A stretch of 64,000 bases of DNA, taken from NCBI GenBank assembly GCA_002897115.2, contig BCIH01000002.1, positions 1,087,721 to 1,151,720 on the forward strand, read 5' to 3'. Under the pieces are notes generated by a model. That model was not told the origin of the DNA, searched no databases, and saw only the letters and a list, made by a program, of their open reading frames with translations. Position 1 is the first letter of the stretch. Each line of letters opens with the position of its first letter. The stretch comes from Prototheca cutis (Eukaryota; Chlorophyta; Trebouxiophyceae; Chlorellales; Chlorellaceae). The position numbers and the translations under genes were made by a program. This document shows, piece by piece, positions 1 through 10,750 of the stretch.

Positions 1-149
1 CACCGTGGTTTATTGGACATGGGTGGGGCATGGATGGTGGACAGGGTGTTGTGGCGGGGAGGGAGGGGCATGGGTTGGCATGCCATGCCCCTTGCAACCA
101 CCCCCTCTCCCAGTTAAATTTAAGACAAAAACCTTAGACAGAAAGGTAC
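1..149 (-). other. Intron of the ABCC gene at the window edge
   Basis: Downstream of the donor at 149/148 the minus strand is intronic. It is pyrimidine- and purine-biased, with no continuation of the ABC reading frame. The next exon must lie left of position 1. Confidence 0.6.
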
Positions 150-3123
150 CTTGCATGATGCCGGAGGGACCGATGCACTTGTCAAAGAGTGTTCTGCCCA
201 CACGGGGATCGACAGCCGACAGTGGGTCGTCGAGAAGCTGGACGGAAGCTCGCGAATAAGCAGCGCGTGCAAGTGTCAGGCGTGCTTTTTGGCCGCCCGA
301 CAGGTTGATCCCGCGCTCCCCCAGCTCCGTCTGATCTCCCGCCGTCAGCAACTTGAGGTCATCCGTGAGCGCGCAAGCGGTCACAACGCTCTTATAAAGC
401 TCTGGGTCCTCCTCGGCGCCAAAGAGAATGTTGTCCTTGACGGTACCCGCGACGACCCAGGGAACCTGGGACACGTAGGCCATGCTCCCCGCCACGGAGG
501 CTTTCTGCTCTCGTTGCAGCGGCTGAAGTTCGCCCAGCAACACCGCCAGCAGCGAACTCTTGCCCGAACCGACCTCGCCGACTACGCCGATCAGCCGGCC
601 TGGGGATGAATGCAGCACAATGTGCTGCAGCGTCGGCAGCTTTGGAGTGGTGGCAGATGGGTCGGCCGGCGAGGGATGAGTTTCTGGGGCTTTGGCATCG
701 GTGGCGGTTTGCAAACCAGCACCAGCAGTGCTCTCGTCCCCGGACACATCCTTTCCAGTAGCGACACGGTCCGCCTTGACGGCCGCGCCGCCGTCGTCAA
801 GCCAGGGCAGGGTGTCCCAGTCGAAGTCCAGCCCTGGAACGTCCACCGTCCCCGGCGGACCTGTCGCGCCCTCGTTGGGCGGCGGCGGCGGTTCCCGCAG
901 CGACAGGAACTGCGCCAGCCGGCGCATGCTCACGCGCAGCTCAGAGATGGCTTCCACGGCCCGGACGAAAAAGTCGGCGACGAAGAGCCGGGGCAGCTGG
1001 AGCAGGGCAATGGTGTAAAACACATTGGCCACGGTGAGCTCCACCCCCGTCCCGCGAGCCGTGGCAAAGGTGATGAGTGCGGCCAGCGGGGAGATGCCGA
1101 ATGCCAGGCCCATGTTCACCGCACGGATGCGGTTCTGCCGCCGCACGTAGGTGTCCTCCTGCTGTCGCACTTCATGGATCCGGGAGAGCAGCGTGTCCTC
1201 CCAACCTGTGGAATTGGGGGGGGGGGCTGATGAGTGGGTTTGGGGAAGATATGGCGGGATGGGTGGGGGGGACATGCACATACATGCCCCTGCCTCCAAA
1301 CCCACACAAATCACATGCACATATACATACAAAAAGAAAGAAAAAGAAATCAGCACACTCATAACTCACAGAGCATTTTAGCGGCAAGAATGCCGCTGAG
1401 GGCTTCGCTGGTGAGCCGCACACGCTCGTCCGTCTGCTGCGCCGCCAGGTGCCGGAGTTTGGCGATGCGTTTGCCCATCACTGCCTGTCTTGTCGTAGGG
1501 TGTTGAGTTTGGGTCGTGAATGTGGGTCGAGACAAGCAGACCCAGGCCGCGTTGTGTCGGGTGGCAACTGGTTTCCTGGAATCGCCACGTTTCTTGTTCC
1601 GACGTGCACAGAGAGTTAGGGGCCTGCAGATCAACGACAACCGCCGCCATTCTCCTTGCACAGACATTCCTGAATCCCATTGGGGAAAAACCCACCACAT
1701 AAACAGACTCTGTCAAAAAGCCATACTTGAAAAGGAATGATGAGGAGGGTGGCAGCAATGCCGGCGGTGGAGGCCGGGTACCCCATGCGCAGACCGATGA
1801 GGATGTACACGATAATCAACTCCAGGGGCCCTGCGATAGCAAAGATGGCCATGGTCCCAAACTCGTCAAACCGACGAACATCATTGGACACCAGGTTGAT
1901 GATCTTGCCCGTGGTCACGGCCGAAACGCTGGCCCCGTTCAGCCGCAGGACCTTGCGCTGCACAGCCGCCATGGCCTGCATTCGCATGGCAAAGCCGCTG
2001 ATCATTCCAACCCTGTTGGTTGTAGGGATGGCTGGCAATTGCTTGTTTGATTCCTCAAGAAAGGAGGCAAGTTGTCAACGGGGGTCCTCCCAGCAAGGAT
2101 GGATGGATGTGCAGCAGGGCATGCTCAAGTCCATGCAGCATGGCACCGTTTTCAGTGGCCTGCCTGGCGCCATGGCTTGCCCAACCAGCCAAACGACAAT
2201 CCACGCACATGCACACACACCATACACACCCATAACACGTACCAGAAGAGCTGGTGGTGGATTATGGTGTGCAGGAAGCCCAGGATTGCCAGGACTACCG
2301 ACCAGACCCAGCCCTGCCAGGCCGGGAAATCCCCTCCACTGCCCCCGGCCTGCTCTTGGCCCCAGAACCAGGCCACCAGTCTGCGAAGTGCCAACGGGGA
2401 TCCAATCCTGCCAACGGAAGTTTTGTGGTCGCGGATTTTTGGGAGCTCGTATGGAATTGAATTGAATCTCCTATACAACTGCGGCAGTGCACACTATTGT
2501 TCTACACGGTTTCGGACCGCCCCCGTACACCCCTCACTCACCCACCCACATGCACACACACACGCACACACACCTGACGGCAATATCAGCCAGGGTCCAG
2601 AATGCCTTGAGCAAGATCTTGCTGCGGTATGTGAAGAAATAAGTCCACCACATAATTGCCTCGGGCGACAGCCCCGGCTTCTGTGCCATCTGCATTGGTG
2701 GAAAGGAGGCGGGCTCCATTGAGTCATGGTCCAATTCAAAGTGACCATGCATAAGGCACCGTGCATGCATTCTTCGTATACATATCATGCATGCACGATC
2801 AATCGTGTCATGGAAGCAAAAGCATTCGGGAAATCCTGCGCCCAGCCCTCCCCCATAAAAAGCCTAGCCTAGGCCACCGCAACCCAGCGCACCTTGTCAT
2901 AGGTGGCATCAAATTTTTCAGCGAGGACCTCTGTCGTCATGTTCTTGGGCAGGAGCTCGGGACCGACGTCATCGTCCACGCCGCCGGCGGCGCCGAGGCG
3001 CAGGAGGGGCGTGACAAAGGAGTAGGTGACCTTGCCGTAGATGCCCGCCTGCTCCCATGAGCAGAGGCCGCGGCGCAGCCGTGCCACCTTTTCCTGCTCG
3101 GACTCGGGCTCTGTCCTACCCAT
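150..3123 (-). CDS. ABCC-type (MRP-like) ABC transporter, N-terminal half; gene continues past the left edge
   Basis: Export pump of the multidrug-resistance-protein family, expected in the vacuolar or plasma membrane. I read exons 3123-2893, 2689-2574, 2408-about 2236, 2012-1727, 1484-1370 and 1205-150. The N-terminal exon has the ABCC pattern with VTPLLRLG. Later exons carry the first membrane domain (HHQLFWYV, then TTGKIINLVSNDVRRFDEF, then TDERVRLTSEALSGI). The large last exon holds nucleotide-binding domain 1: Walker A GEVGSGKSS, Q-loop YVSQVPWV, signature LSGGQKARL and Walker B LLDDPLSAVDP. A Pro/Gly/Asp-rich insert of about 60 residues precedes the nucleotide-binding domain. The donor after GIMQ at about 150 shows that the gene continues left, so the second membrane domain and second nucleotide-binding domain are outside the window. 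The family call is firm; substrate is unknown. Reading phase across the 2236/2012 junction is the least certain part. Confidence 0.9.
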
Positions 3124-3756
3124 GTTTCAACAAATGAGATTGTCCAACGATGCCCCTTTATTACAGCGCCACTGCGGCGCAGGCATGCGGGTGGGTCGGC
3201 GGGCACCACCCGGAAGCCGCTGCGTTGACACACCCCAGCCACTTGCTGCAGAGCACGTGCTGGTCAACAGGCGTGCCGCCTCACGTCGTTCGACAACTGC
3301 GAAACTGATCTCCAATGTAATACATCAAAATAATGCGTGCGTGGCAGTCACTGCGTTGTGGTGCCTTTGTCACGACGTCCTGCCAGGTGGGCCCTTGCGG
3401 AGTTTACGTCACGGTGATGGCCCCTGTGCTGCGATTGCCCGGACCACCGGGAAACGTGCGTCTTCTATGACGCCGCAGCAATGGGCATACGATCATGCAT
3501 AATAAAATGTGTAGATGTAATGCCATGCATTGTGTTGTCGACCTTGCCCCACAAATGGGCGACATTCCACCCGGGCACTGCTGTGCACACGATCGTCAGT
3601 ACAGTTATCTGAGTGCGCCGCGCGGAGCTCTCCGATCACAACAGTGGTGTCCTGGACGATCCCCGAAAACGAAGTGCAGTGGAACACGAAGCCACCAGAC
3701 ATAATATATTCATTTGATCTAAAGACCCGTAGGTAAACTGTGTTAAATTATCTAGA
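3124..3756. other. Divergent intergenic region, ABCC gene / small membrane protein gene
   Basis: This stretch separates two head-to-head start codons (3123 minus, 3757 plus). No conserved reading frame is visible. An AT-rich motif ATAATATATT at 3701-3710 lies about 50 bases before the plus-strand ATG and could be a TATA element; this is inference only. Confidence 0.4.
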
Positions 3757-4135
3757 ATGCTCGAAAAGCCTGGCCCAAGTAAAGTTCACCCAATGCCAGA
3801 GTCCATCCCGGAAGGCGTCCCAAAACCATATACAACGCCTCCCGGCTACGTCCCTCCCACGCTTGGGGAGCAGTTTCGATATGTAAGTATCTGTAATGAG
3901 TATTGGATGTGGCGTCTGACATGGGAGGCGACTGGTACGAGTTCCCTTGGACGCCATCCGATCGAGGCTTCGAGCCCTCCTCCCCTGAGGCCAGGCCTAT
4001 CTGAAGCACCCTTACTACCGCTACGGGTATTCCGCCGTTCTCCTGATGGGCATCATCGGCGTTGCCATTGCTTGGTCAGAAGACACCCCGGGATTTCATC
4101 ACAACGAGGAGGGAGCAAAAGCCAGCAAGGCATGA
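3757..4135 (+). CDS. Small single-pass membrane protein of about 89 residues, family not recognised
   Basis: Two exons, 3757-3882 and 3995-4135, join in phase with a canonical GTAAGT donor and a CAG acceptor. The first half is proline-rich and soluble (PKPYTTPPGYVPPTLGEQFRY). The second half starts AYLKHPYYRYGYSA, runs through one hydrophobic helix (AVLLMGIIGVAIAW) and ends in an acidic tail, GFHHNEEGAKASKA. The layout resembles small accessory subunits of mitochondrial respiratory complexes. I cannot tie it to a named family, so that role is a guess. No cleavable signal is evident. The ATG is the first in frame, and a TATA-like motif lies about 50 bases upstream. Confidence 0.6.
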
Positions 4136-4495
4136 AACTCCAGCACGGCAGCTTTCGGCCAGCTGGGGCGGACGTGGCGGCGGTGGTTGTCAAGTTTGAG
4201 GATCGCCTGTCTTCTTTTCCCAAAGGAACCTTGTTGGCGTGCTTGAGACCCAACGGTGATCTGCAGAGACTGCAGTGCTGGAGAAGCCAGTTTTGATTTC
4301 GGTGGCCCACGTGGTGGATCCTTGAGTCGCGCGCATAGTCGTGTGTCATGGCCCTCTTCCACTCTGTTGTAGTGCCGAGGAGGTTGACCTCGGTTGACCA
4401 GGTCTTGGCACCGCGCTGGGGTCAGTCCACTGGTGCTGTGGGTGCCAGGGTTTGCATATGCCCTTCCTGGGCGCTGTCATCGCAATCACGACGGG
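4136..4495. other. Convergent intergenic spacer with no gene seen
   Basis: Lies between the stop of the small membrane protein gene (+) and the stop of METTL5 (-). It should hold both 3' untranslated regions. No conserved frame or repeat was noticed. Confidence 0.4.
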
Positions 4496-6238
4496 TCAAG
4501 CCCCCGCTGGTGGCGGTGGAGCAGCCTGGCTGACGTCGAATCGCCATAGATCGACCTCAATGTCCTTTGATTTTTGCCTGCGGCCATTGACGTTGCTGTT
4601 ATCGTTGAAGTTTGACTGCGCTTGTGCACCAAGATCCACAAGGCAAAGGACGCGATGATTCCTGCAGGGATGAGATTGGTTGNCCCCCAGAATACGGCAG
4701 ACAATGCCTTGCTCCCCGCAGAACTTCTTCCCCCCGCGAAACACAGACATCCCAAAAACATGGACAGGCCGAAAGCGTGCGCACTTGTGGAAGGAATAGG
4801 TGGCAGGTAGATCATACCGCAGCTGCGCCACGACTCCTGCGGCTCCGGGCGGCAGGCCCAGCGTCCGCGTCGCAAACTTCTCGATAAAATTCCGTGTTGA
4901 TGACTTGTGCAGTGAATAAACACTCGAGCTCGCAATGGCAGCTCCGGCCCGCAAGAATTCCATGTCCACACCTGTTTATTTATTCATTCATTTTTATTTT
5001 TTATTTTTTTTTTGGGGGGGGGGGCCCGCTGGATCGAGGCATACTTTCAGATGCGAGTTGCGGCTGGCATGCCAGCACCCACCACTGCCAGCCCACCAGC
5101 CAAAAAGACAGCCACCACCCAACACAACACCTTTCTGTCGAGTGCCAAAGGGCGGGTTCATGATCACGGTGTCGGCTCTGAGCCGTGGCAGTGCCTTGTG
5201 AATCTCTCGCACATCACACTGCACAAAATCAATCTGCCACCGACCAGCATGGTGTCGACAGTGAGGCTAGGCAGTGGGACATGGGGGTAGACAAAATAGC
5301 AATCCGCCGTCCCAGGAGAGACCCATGCTGCCTCGCAGCGGCAATTCTCGCAAAGCAGGTTCCCACCCAGTAGGTCCACTCGGCCCCTCCTCCATCAACA
5401 CAATAAACCCCGTCAATCCCTGAGCAAACAACCCCACACTTCCCAGGAACTTCTGGGTAGCAGTGATTGACATGACAACCCCGTGACACACATACCATAG
5501 GGCAGGCGGTGGACACCTCATCATCTTCTTCCTCGTCATCACTGCTACTGGCATCGCCCACCACCCGCGCAACGTTGGCCTGCGCGGTCCTCAGGGCATC
5601 CGTGTCTACGTCCACCCCAATGACTTGCCCAGCACCCAGCGCTGCCGCCCCAATGGCCAGCATTCCCTGTAGTAGTAAAAGGGTTCGCTCGTTTGGAAGG
5701 GGGGGTGCCAATGCGTTTTGGTGGTGTTGTCGATGGCTATGGAGTGGGCGGCGCATGGGATGTCATGGCTCGTCCACCACACCGGCAGTGTATGTGCCAA
5801 AGCAAATTCCCCAAAAAATCCACCACAATCCTCCCACACCGTTCCACATCCGAGGTCAACCACTAGCCGGCCTTCAAACTCGTCAAAGCTATGGGACACC
5901 TGGCCAGAGAGTCGGAAGGAGGGGGGCGCAACTGAGGGTCCTGCACATTTTCTAGCCCATGCCCACATTGATGACAGCAACCCCACGCCTATATGCATCA
6001 CAGGACGCGTACCAACCCTCACACCGTGTACAAAAGGCGAGATGCCAGGTGGGCGCCCGTGGGGTATTGCTCCAGCTCAATCTTTGGCCGCTCAAAGGGG
6101 GCAACATCCTGGAAGGTAGGGTGTCATCCAAAAAGGTGATATGAGTGTGAGATGAAGGGATACTCATTATGGTATCCATGCACTGAATGAAGCCGCAAGG
6201 ACCACCTGCATAAGTGCCTCCAGCTCCTTGAGCTTCAT
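4496..6238 (-). CDS. METTL5: METTL5-type 18S rRNA adenine-N6 methyltransferase
   Basis: Methylates an adenine of 18S rRNA; in animals it works with TRMT112. Exons: 6238-6206 (MKLKELEALMQ), 6108-6025 (APFERPKIELEQYPTGAHLA), one ending at about 5835 with the SAM motif VVDLGCGT, one from about 5668 (GMLAIGAAALGAGQVIGVD), one ending at 5131 with the catalytic motif NPPFGT, one from about 4977 (VYSLHKSSTR, LRYDLPATYSFHK) and a last one with DIEVDLWRF. The order and the spacing of these motifs match METTL5 end to end. Odd points: an acidic insert SSSDDEEEDDE after the SAM-binding segment, and a Pro/Ala-rich tail of about ten residues. One ambiguous base (4682) falls in the last intron. The start is the ATG that opens the conserved LKELE motif. 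Confidence 0.93.
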
Positions 6239-6738
6239 GGCTGGCAACTGTGCGTGGGTCCGAAAGAGGTGCTATGGCGCTGCGTGGCTAAGAGCAAATA
6301 AGCCGTGTGTCATGAAGCAAATGCATAGAATGCATGCATGTCGACATCGCTGCTGGGATCACCAGAGCGGCATCATTGTTTGCAAGAAATCGCAGGGCGT
6401 TCCGAAGACATGGCCCGCCCGCCCGCCCGTGCGGGAGAGCCAGCATCCCCAAACCTGAAGGGGCTTGGGATGACGTTTGGATGGCATGCGCTCCAGATAA
6501 AGCTGGTCATTCAGAGAAAACTGACATACAACCGGTTTATTCCTCGTTACAACAACACTATAATTGTATTTACCATCTGTCAAGCAAGCTGGTGCGCCCG
6601 TGAGCACCGAGAAAGGGTGTGAGCCTTCCACTTCTCTGGTGACCGCTTGGAGTGGAGGACCCATCACCTTGCGAGCAGCTGCGTGGCGCGTTTGAGGCCG
6701 GATTCGAAGTTCCTGGAAGCCTAATAAAGTAGATAGGC
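6239..6738. other. Divergent intergenic region, METTL5 / ISCA1
   Basis: Shared upstream region of two head-to-head genes. It contains a short (CCCG)n run near 6418-6430. No coding signal is seen on either strand. Confidence 0.4.
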
Positions 6739-7487
6739 ATGGTGGTGCGCTCGCTGTTCAGCCTGGCACAGACAGCACAACGGTCGAGGCTACGACCGAG
6801 AAAGGCCGCGCTCGAGCTTACCGAAGCGGCCGCGAATCGCATCAGACACCTGCTGCAGCTGCGGGAAAAGGTGTGTCGTACTTGATTGGTGGCATGTATG
6901 GCTGCAGCTGTGGGCGGGGAGGCCGGGTCGGCCCATTCACCCCCGCTGTCGTGGGTCAGCCGGCCTTTGGAAGGGAAGGGTCTGCTCTAGTGCTGAGACC
7001 AACCTGCTCTGCTCAAACGTCCCTCCCCATGGCACAGGAGTACCTCAAGCTTGGAGTGAAGACGAGGGGATGCAATGGTATGGCCTACACCCTCCAATAT
7101 GCAGGTGAGCGGTGTTGGGCAGCGATGTGATGATTGTCTTCTCATTGTGGGGGCGGGGATGCGTCTGCGACGGGGGATCCTACGTGGGAATACACGTCAA
7201 CAATGCCCCACTGGCAGCAGCTTTGTTCTCAAAGCCTATGTGCTATGCTCAACGATCAATCGCATACTCATCCATCCATCCGTGTGCAGACTCTCGGGCA
7301 AAGTTCGATGAGCTTGTGGAGGACCAAGGGGTCAAGGTCCTGATCGACCCTGGCGCGCTGCTGCATGTGCTTGGCACGAGAATGGATTACGTCGAAGACC
7401 GTCTCAAGTGAGCTGGGTCGCCTTGCCGTGGGGCATGCGGTCGGATGCTGTGACTGAGTGGGGGTTTGAGATGTGATGGGGTGTAAT

Positions 7488-7523
<36 letters not shown>

Positions 7524-7880
7524 CGCGAGCGGCGCACGCACGCGAGGAATCTCCCGATGCTTATCATTTTGGTGGGAGACAGGATGTCGCAATGCATGCC
7601 TGTACTCGAGAACAAGCACTATCCCGAGACACTGCCCATGGCCCACTCTCCAAAGTTGCCTACATGCCAGCACACCTTCGCCCCGTCTCCCACCATTTTC
7701 CACCATTTTTCCTTACACAGATCGGAGTTTGTGTTTGTCAACCCTAACGCCAAGGGCACCTGCGGGTGTGGGGAGTCATTCACCACCGACATCAAGAGCG
7801 GTGGGTCGGCTGCGGGTCCCGGCGCAGGGCCGGCATCGCAGGAGGGAGCTGGCGCTGCGCAAGCTGCTGCAGCGCAATAG
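6739..7880 (+). CDS. ISCA1: Iron-sulfur cluster assembly protein ISCA1 (A-type carrier, HesB family)
   Basis: Mitochondrial A-type carrier needed for [4Fe-4S] cluster formation. Four exons: 6739-6870, 7038-7104, 7290-7407 and 7721-7880, all phase-consistent. The three conserved cysteines are present: one in VKTRGCNGMAYTL, and the pair in KGTCGCGESF near the C-terminus. LIDPGALLHVLGTRMDYV is the usual family middle. The N-terminus (MVVRSLFSLAQTAQRSRLRPRK) is basic with no acidic residues, like a mitochondrial targeting peptide. After the normal CGCGES end there is an extra Gly/Ala/Ser-rich tail of about 35 residues, which the family usually lacks. Intron 3 contains a run of 34 G. Confidence 0.95.
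7490..7523 (+). repeat. Poly-G tract (34 nt) in ISCA1 intron 3
   Basis: Uninterrupted G run on the sense strand of the intron, between the donor at 7408 and the exon at 7721. It could form G-quadruplexes. The true length may differ because homopolymers are hard to sequence. Confidence 0.95.
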
Positions 7881-8237
7881 GCAGCGAGCCATGCGCTAGA
7901 CATGCAATGAATCTGTATTCTTTTCTTTCGATACCGTTCAGGTGCTTCGTGTCCCTGAAGTTTTGGTCGTTCTATCTATCCCTTTGTCGTGCTTGCACTT
8001 GCACCTGTGACAGGCACGTATACAGGCACAGGGGATGCATGCATTCTTCTTCTGGCAGGGATGCCTTGGTTGGCGGCTCAGATGCTATTCTACGCCCGAG
8101 CATGCTGGCCCCAAGGATCATCAAGAGACTGAGTGACAGACTGCACGCACCCGTCACATTCAGCTGGAATCGGGTTCCGACGGTATTCGACGTGGGAAAT
8201 CGACGGCGGTTTGCTCAACAGACGGAGAGTGCATGCA
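7881..8237. other. Convergent spacer between ISCA1 and the neuferricin-like gene
   Basis: Should hold the two 3' untranslated regions. No coding or repeat structure was recognised. Confidence 0.4.
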
Positions 8238-9820
8238 TCAGTCCAGGAAGTCGTCGGTGCCGGCGTCCAGTTCAGGCGCAGCGCAGCGTGAAGCCCCCGG
8301 CTGGCAGTCCTTGAATAGCCGTCGGCCCTTGGACACGGCCGCCGTCCTTTGGCAGACGCACATCATGTGCAGCGCGCCGTCAGGCTCGCCAGGCTGCATC
8401 ACTTTGCGTGGGAACCCTGGGTCACACCACACCTCCGTCCCTGTAGCATTGTTGGGTGTGGACAGGGTTGAATTTCGACCGTGCCAGATGATGCGGAAGG
8501 TACTGAGCTGCAGCTTCCATGGACCCCCCCCCCCCCCAAAAAAAAAAAAAAACGGCAACCCACCGGTGGTCTCGCCCCAGCGGCTGTTGCATGGCTCCAG
8601 GTCCCCTGGGCCCTTTTCTGCCGCCGCAGATTTGTCCCCGGCCTCCAGCGCATTGGCACGCTCGAGCAGCGGCGTGGGGCTGCCGTCCTTGTCATAAAAA
8701 GTTCCAATCAAGCGGCCCACTGGCCGGTACATCTGCCAAGTTGAGAGTACAGGTGCGACTCCGGTGAAATGTGGGGTGGATGACACAGGTGCTGGGTTGT
8801 TACAGCGTTGTTGGCAGAATCAGGACTCCTGCTCCTACACGACAGGCCTGCATATCCGAGGTGTGCACCCTCAGGGCACACTGCCCTCAAGGACCACACC
8901 AGCGCACCTCGCGCTCACGGTAAAACTTGCGCCAGCGCAGCAACGACAGCAGCTGATTGGCCGAAAAATCGTGGATGTCATCAGTCAGATCGTCCTTGAA
9001 ATTACCTGCACATTGTGTTCATCAGGTATGGGTGCATGGGCCGGTGCTTGTCGGGCAGTATCTCCCCCGCCTCGCGTGCAGTCCCTCCACAGCACAGCCA
9101 CCCATGGAGCAAAGCACTTCGGGACACCGCTGCTCATGCATGGCCCAAATCCCTCCCCAAACCCCCAACTGCCCCCCAAATAATCCCCCCATACAACCCC
9201 CCCAAATCCTCTAAACCTACCTGTCACAAGGGCCCTGCTAGCATCCTTGCCTGCCAGGGCATTGTACGTCCCGGCCGGGCCTGGATAGTTGAGAGGCAGG
9301 AGGAGTCGCCCATGTACGGCGGAATAGCGCGTGGTGTCCAGTCCCTTGGCCATATCCAGCAGCACGACACAAGCAGCCTTTGTCGTTGGCAACCTCGCCC
9401 CAATCAGTGCGTCAAACACCCCCCCACCACACACACACACACACAGAACCTATGCACCATAGTGCTGCCAGCCAGGGGCGACGTCGTAAATCTCGCCCAT
9501 GACAGAGATCCACAGCCCTACCCCATGTTTGCCATCCCGCATTTTTATGTCTGCTTTCTTAATGAGCAGCTGCGAGCGTCGAAATCGCGAGCGACGATTG
9601 TTTGCGGCTTGGGGATGTACGGTGCAGACCCCAAGCAGTTTTCTGTCTTGCACACATGCGAGGGCCCCAGTCGAGAGCATCGCATGCGTCTTCCCACACC
9701 GATGCCAAATGCAAGCATCCAGTCATACTTTACTCCGCAGGCCAAGCCAACCTTGGTGTGGTCACTGCCAGGGAAGAAGGGGACATTCCAGGCCAGTCTG
9801 AGGACGACCATGATTGCCAT
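8238..9820 (-). CDS. Neuferricin-like cytochrome b5 / MAPR domain protein
   Basis: Heme-binding protein of the CYB5D2/neuferricin group. Six phase-consistent exons: 9820-9752, 9569-9458, 9280-9221, 9005-8908, 8732-8564 and 8440-8238. The family pattern is clear across splice sites: GEIYDVAPGWQHYG, then PAGTYNALAGKDASRALVTG, then DDIHDFSANQLLSLLRWRKFY. It ends with the Cys-rich EVWCDPGFPRKVMQPGEP and HMMCVC segment of neuferricins. A Pro/Ala/Glu-rich linker sits before that tail. The N-terminus is a hydrophobic signal anchor (MAIMVVLRLAW). The frame stays open and hydrophobic just upstream of this ATG (CLVVGALVF), so another 5' exon ending in a longer transmembrane helix is possible. Intron 5 carries a sense T/G homopolymer pair. 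Confidence 0.85.
8524..8552. repeat. Poly-C (14) plus poly-A (15) tract in intron 5 of the neuferricin-like gene
   Basis: C run at 8524-8537 followed directly by an A run at 8538-8552. On the sense (minus) strand this reads T15 then G14, inside the intron between 8564 and 8440. Confidence 0.9.
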
Positions 9821-10750
9821 AAAGACCAGGGCGCCTACAACCAGGCAAACTTCCGTGCGAACTGCTCAAAAGGTGATTTGGGGGTGCATTTGGGGGAGAG
9901 GTGCGCATGTGTTGGGGGGTTGTGGTCCAGAAAATGCGATGTAATATGGGGCCATCACAAGGGTGCTGCACTGCCACATGCCGGCATGGAAGCTGGAAAT
10001 CTTCTCCGTTGGCAAGCCACAGAACAGAGCCGCACCTGAGGGCCCCCGGCGACCCTGTGTCAGGCGCCGCATTTGTTCTGTCTTGGACTCTGTGGATCGA
10101 TTGCAAGATGTTTAAAGGGTTCATTTCTTTGTCTAAATTGTAGAGTGTAGGACCCAATGGCACACCAGAGTCCACCCACCCCCTTCCCAGCGCCCCACCT
10201 GCAAGCTTTGCTGCAGGGTCCTGGACCTGGGGTCCATTGGCGTAGCCTCTAGCCTCTGTGCACCAAAGTGAAAAGCTCCATTGAGATCCAGTACGCACGT
10301 ATAAACCACAGCGCATCAAGTCCTGTCCGTAAACATCCACTTCTCAGCCGTGCACCGAACCCCCAGATACGCCCACTTGCCTCTCGTCCTCTGCCTGGCC
10401 ACTTGCGTGGCCCCCGGGTCCATGTACCAGCTCATGATCCTGGCCAGATGAAAACGACAATAAAGTGCGCAATGAAATTCGCGTGCCAATGCAAGCGAGT
10501 GCTTTTGTTCCTGTCGTGGCGATCCGAGTCATGCCCTGCTTACAGAGTGGTGGGTCCTCGCCAACTTGGGCAAATGGAAATTTGATCGATTTCCCCACCA
10601 CATTCCCCAGGGCACGCCCTGCTCAGGTGGCGGTCTCGATATGGGAGGGCCAGGCAGGTCGAAAGCGCCTCCAGGACCATCGTCTACGGCTCTACAATTG
10701 TTGTTCATTAGGGAGGTGCGTGGACAGCGCACGCGTCGAGGACGGTCGCC
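9821..10750. other. Divergent intergenic region, neuferricin-like / PH protein
   Basis: About 930 bases between two head-to-head starts. It may hold an unrecognised first exon of the neuferricin-like gene just above 9821, because the frame is hydrophobic there up to a possible acceptor near 9872. No other conserved frame is visible. Confidence 0.35.

Noticed and set aside
8524..8552. C14A15 run considered as a polyadenylated retrogene end
   Set aside because: It lies within an intron bounded by phase-correct splice sites, with no target-site duplication or retrogene body beside it.
9762..10340. Minus-strand frame of 192 codons upstream of the neuferricin-like gene
   Set aside because: It overlaps the true first exon in another frame and has no family features. 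At most a short hidden exon of the same gene may lie in this region.
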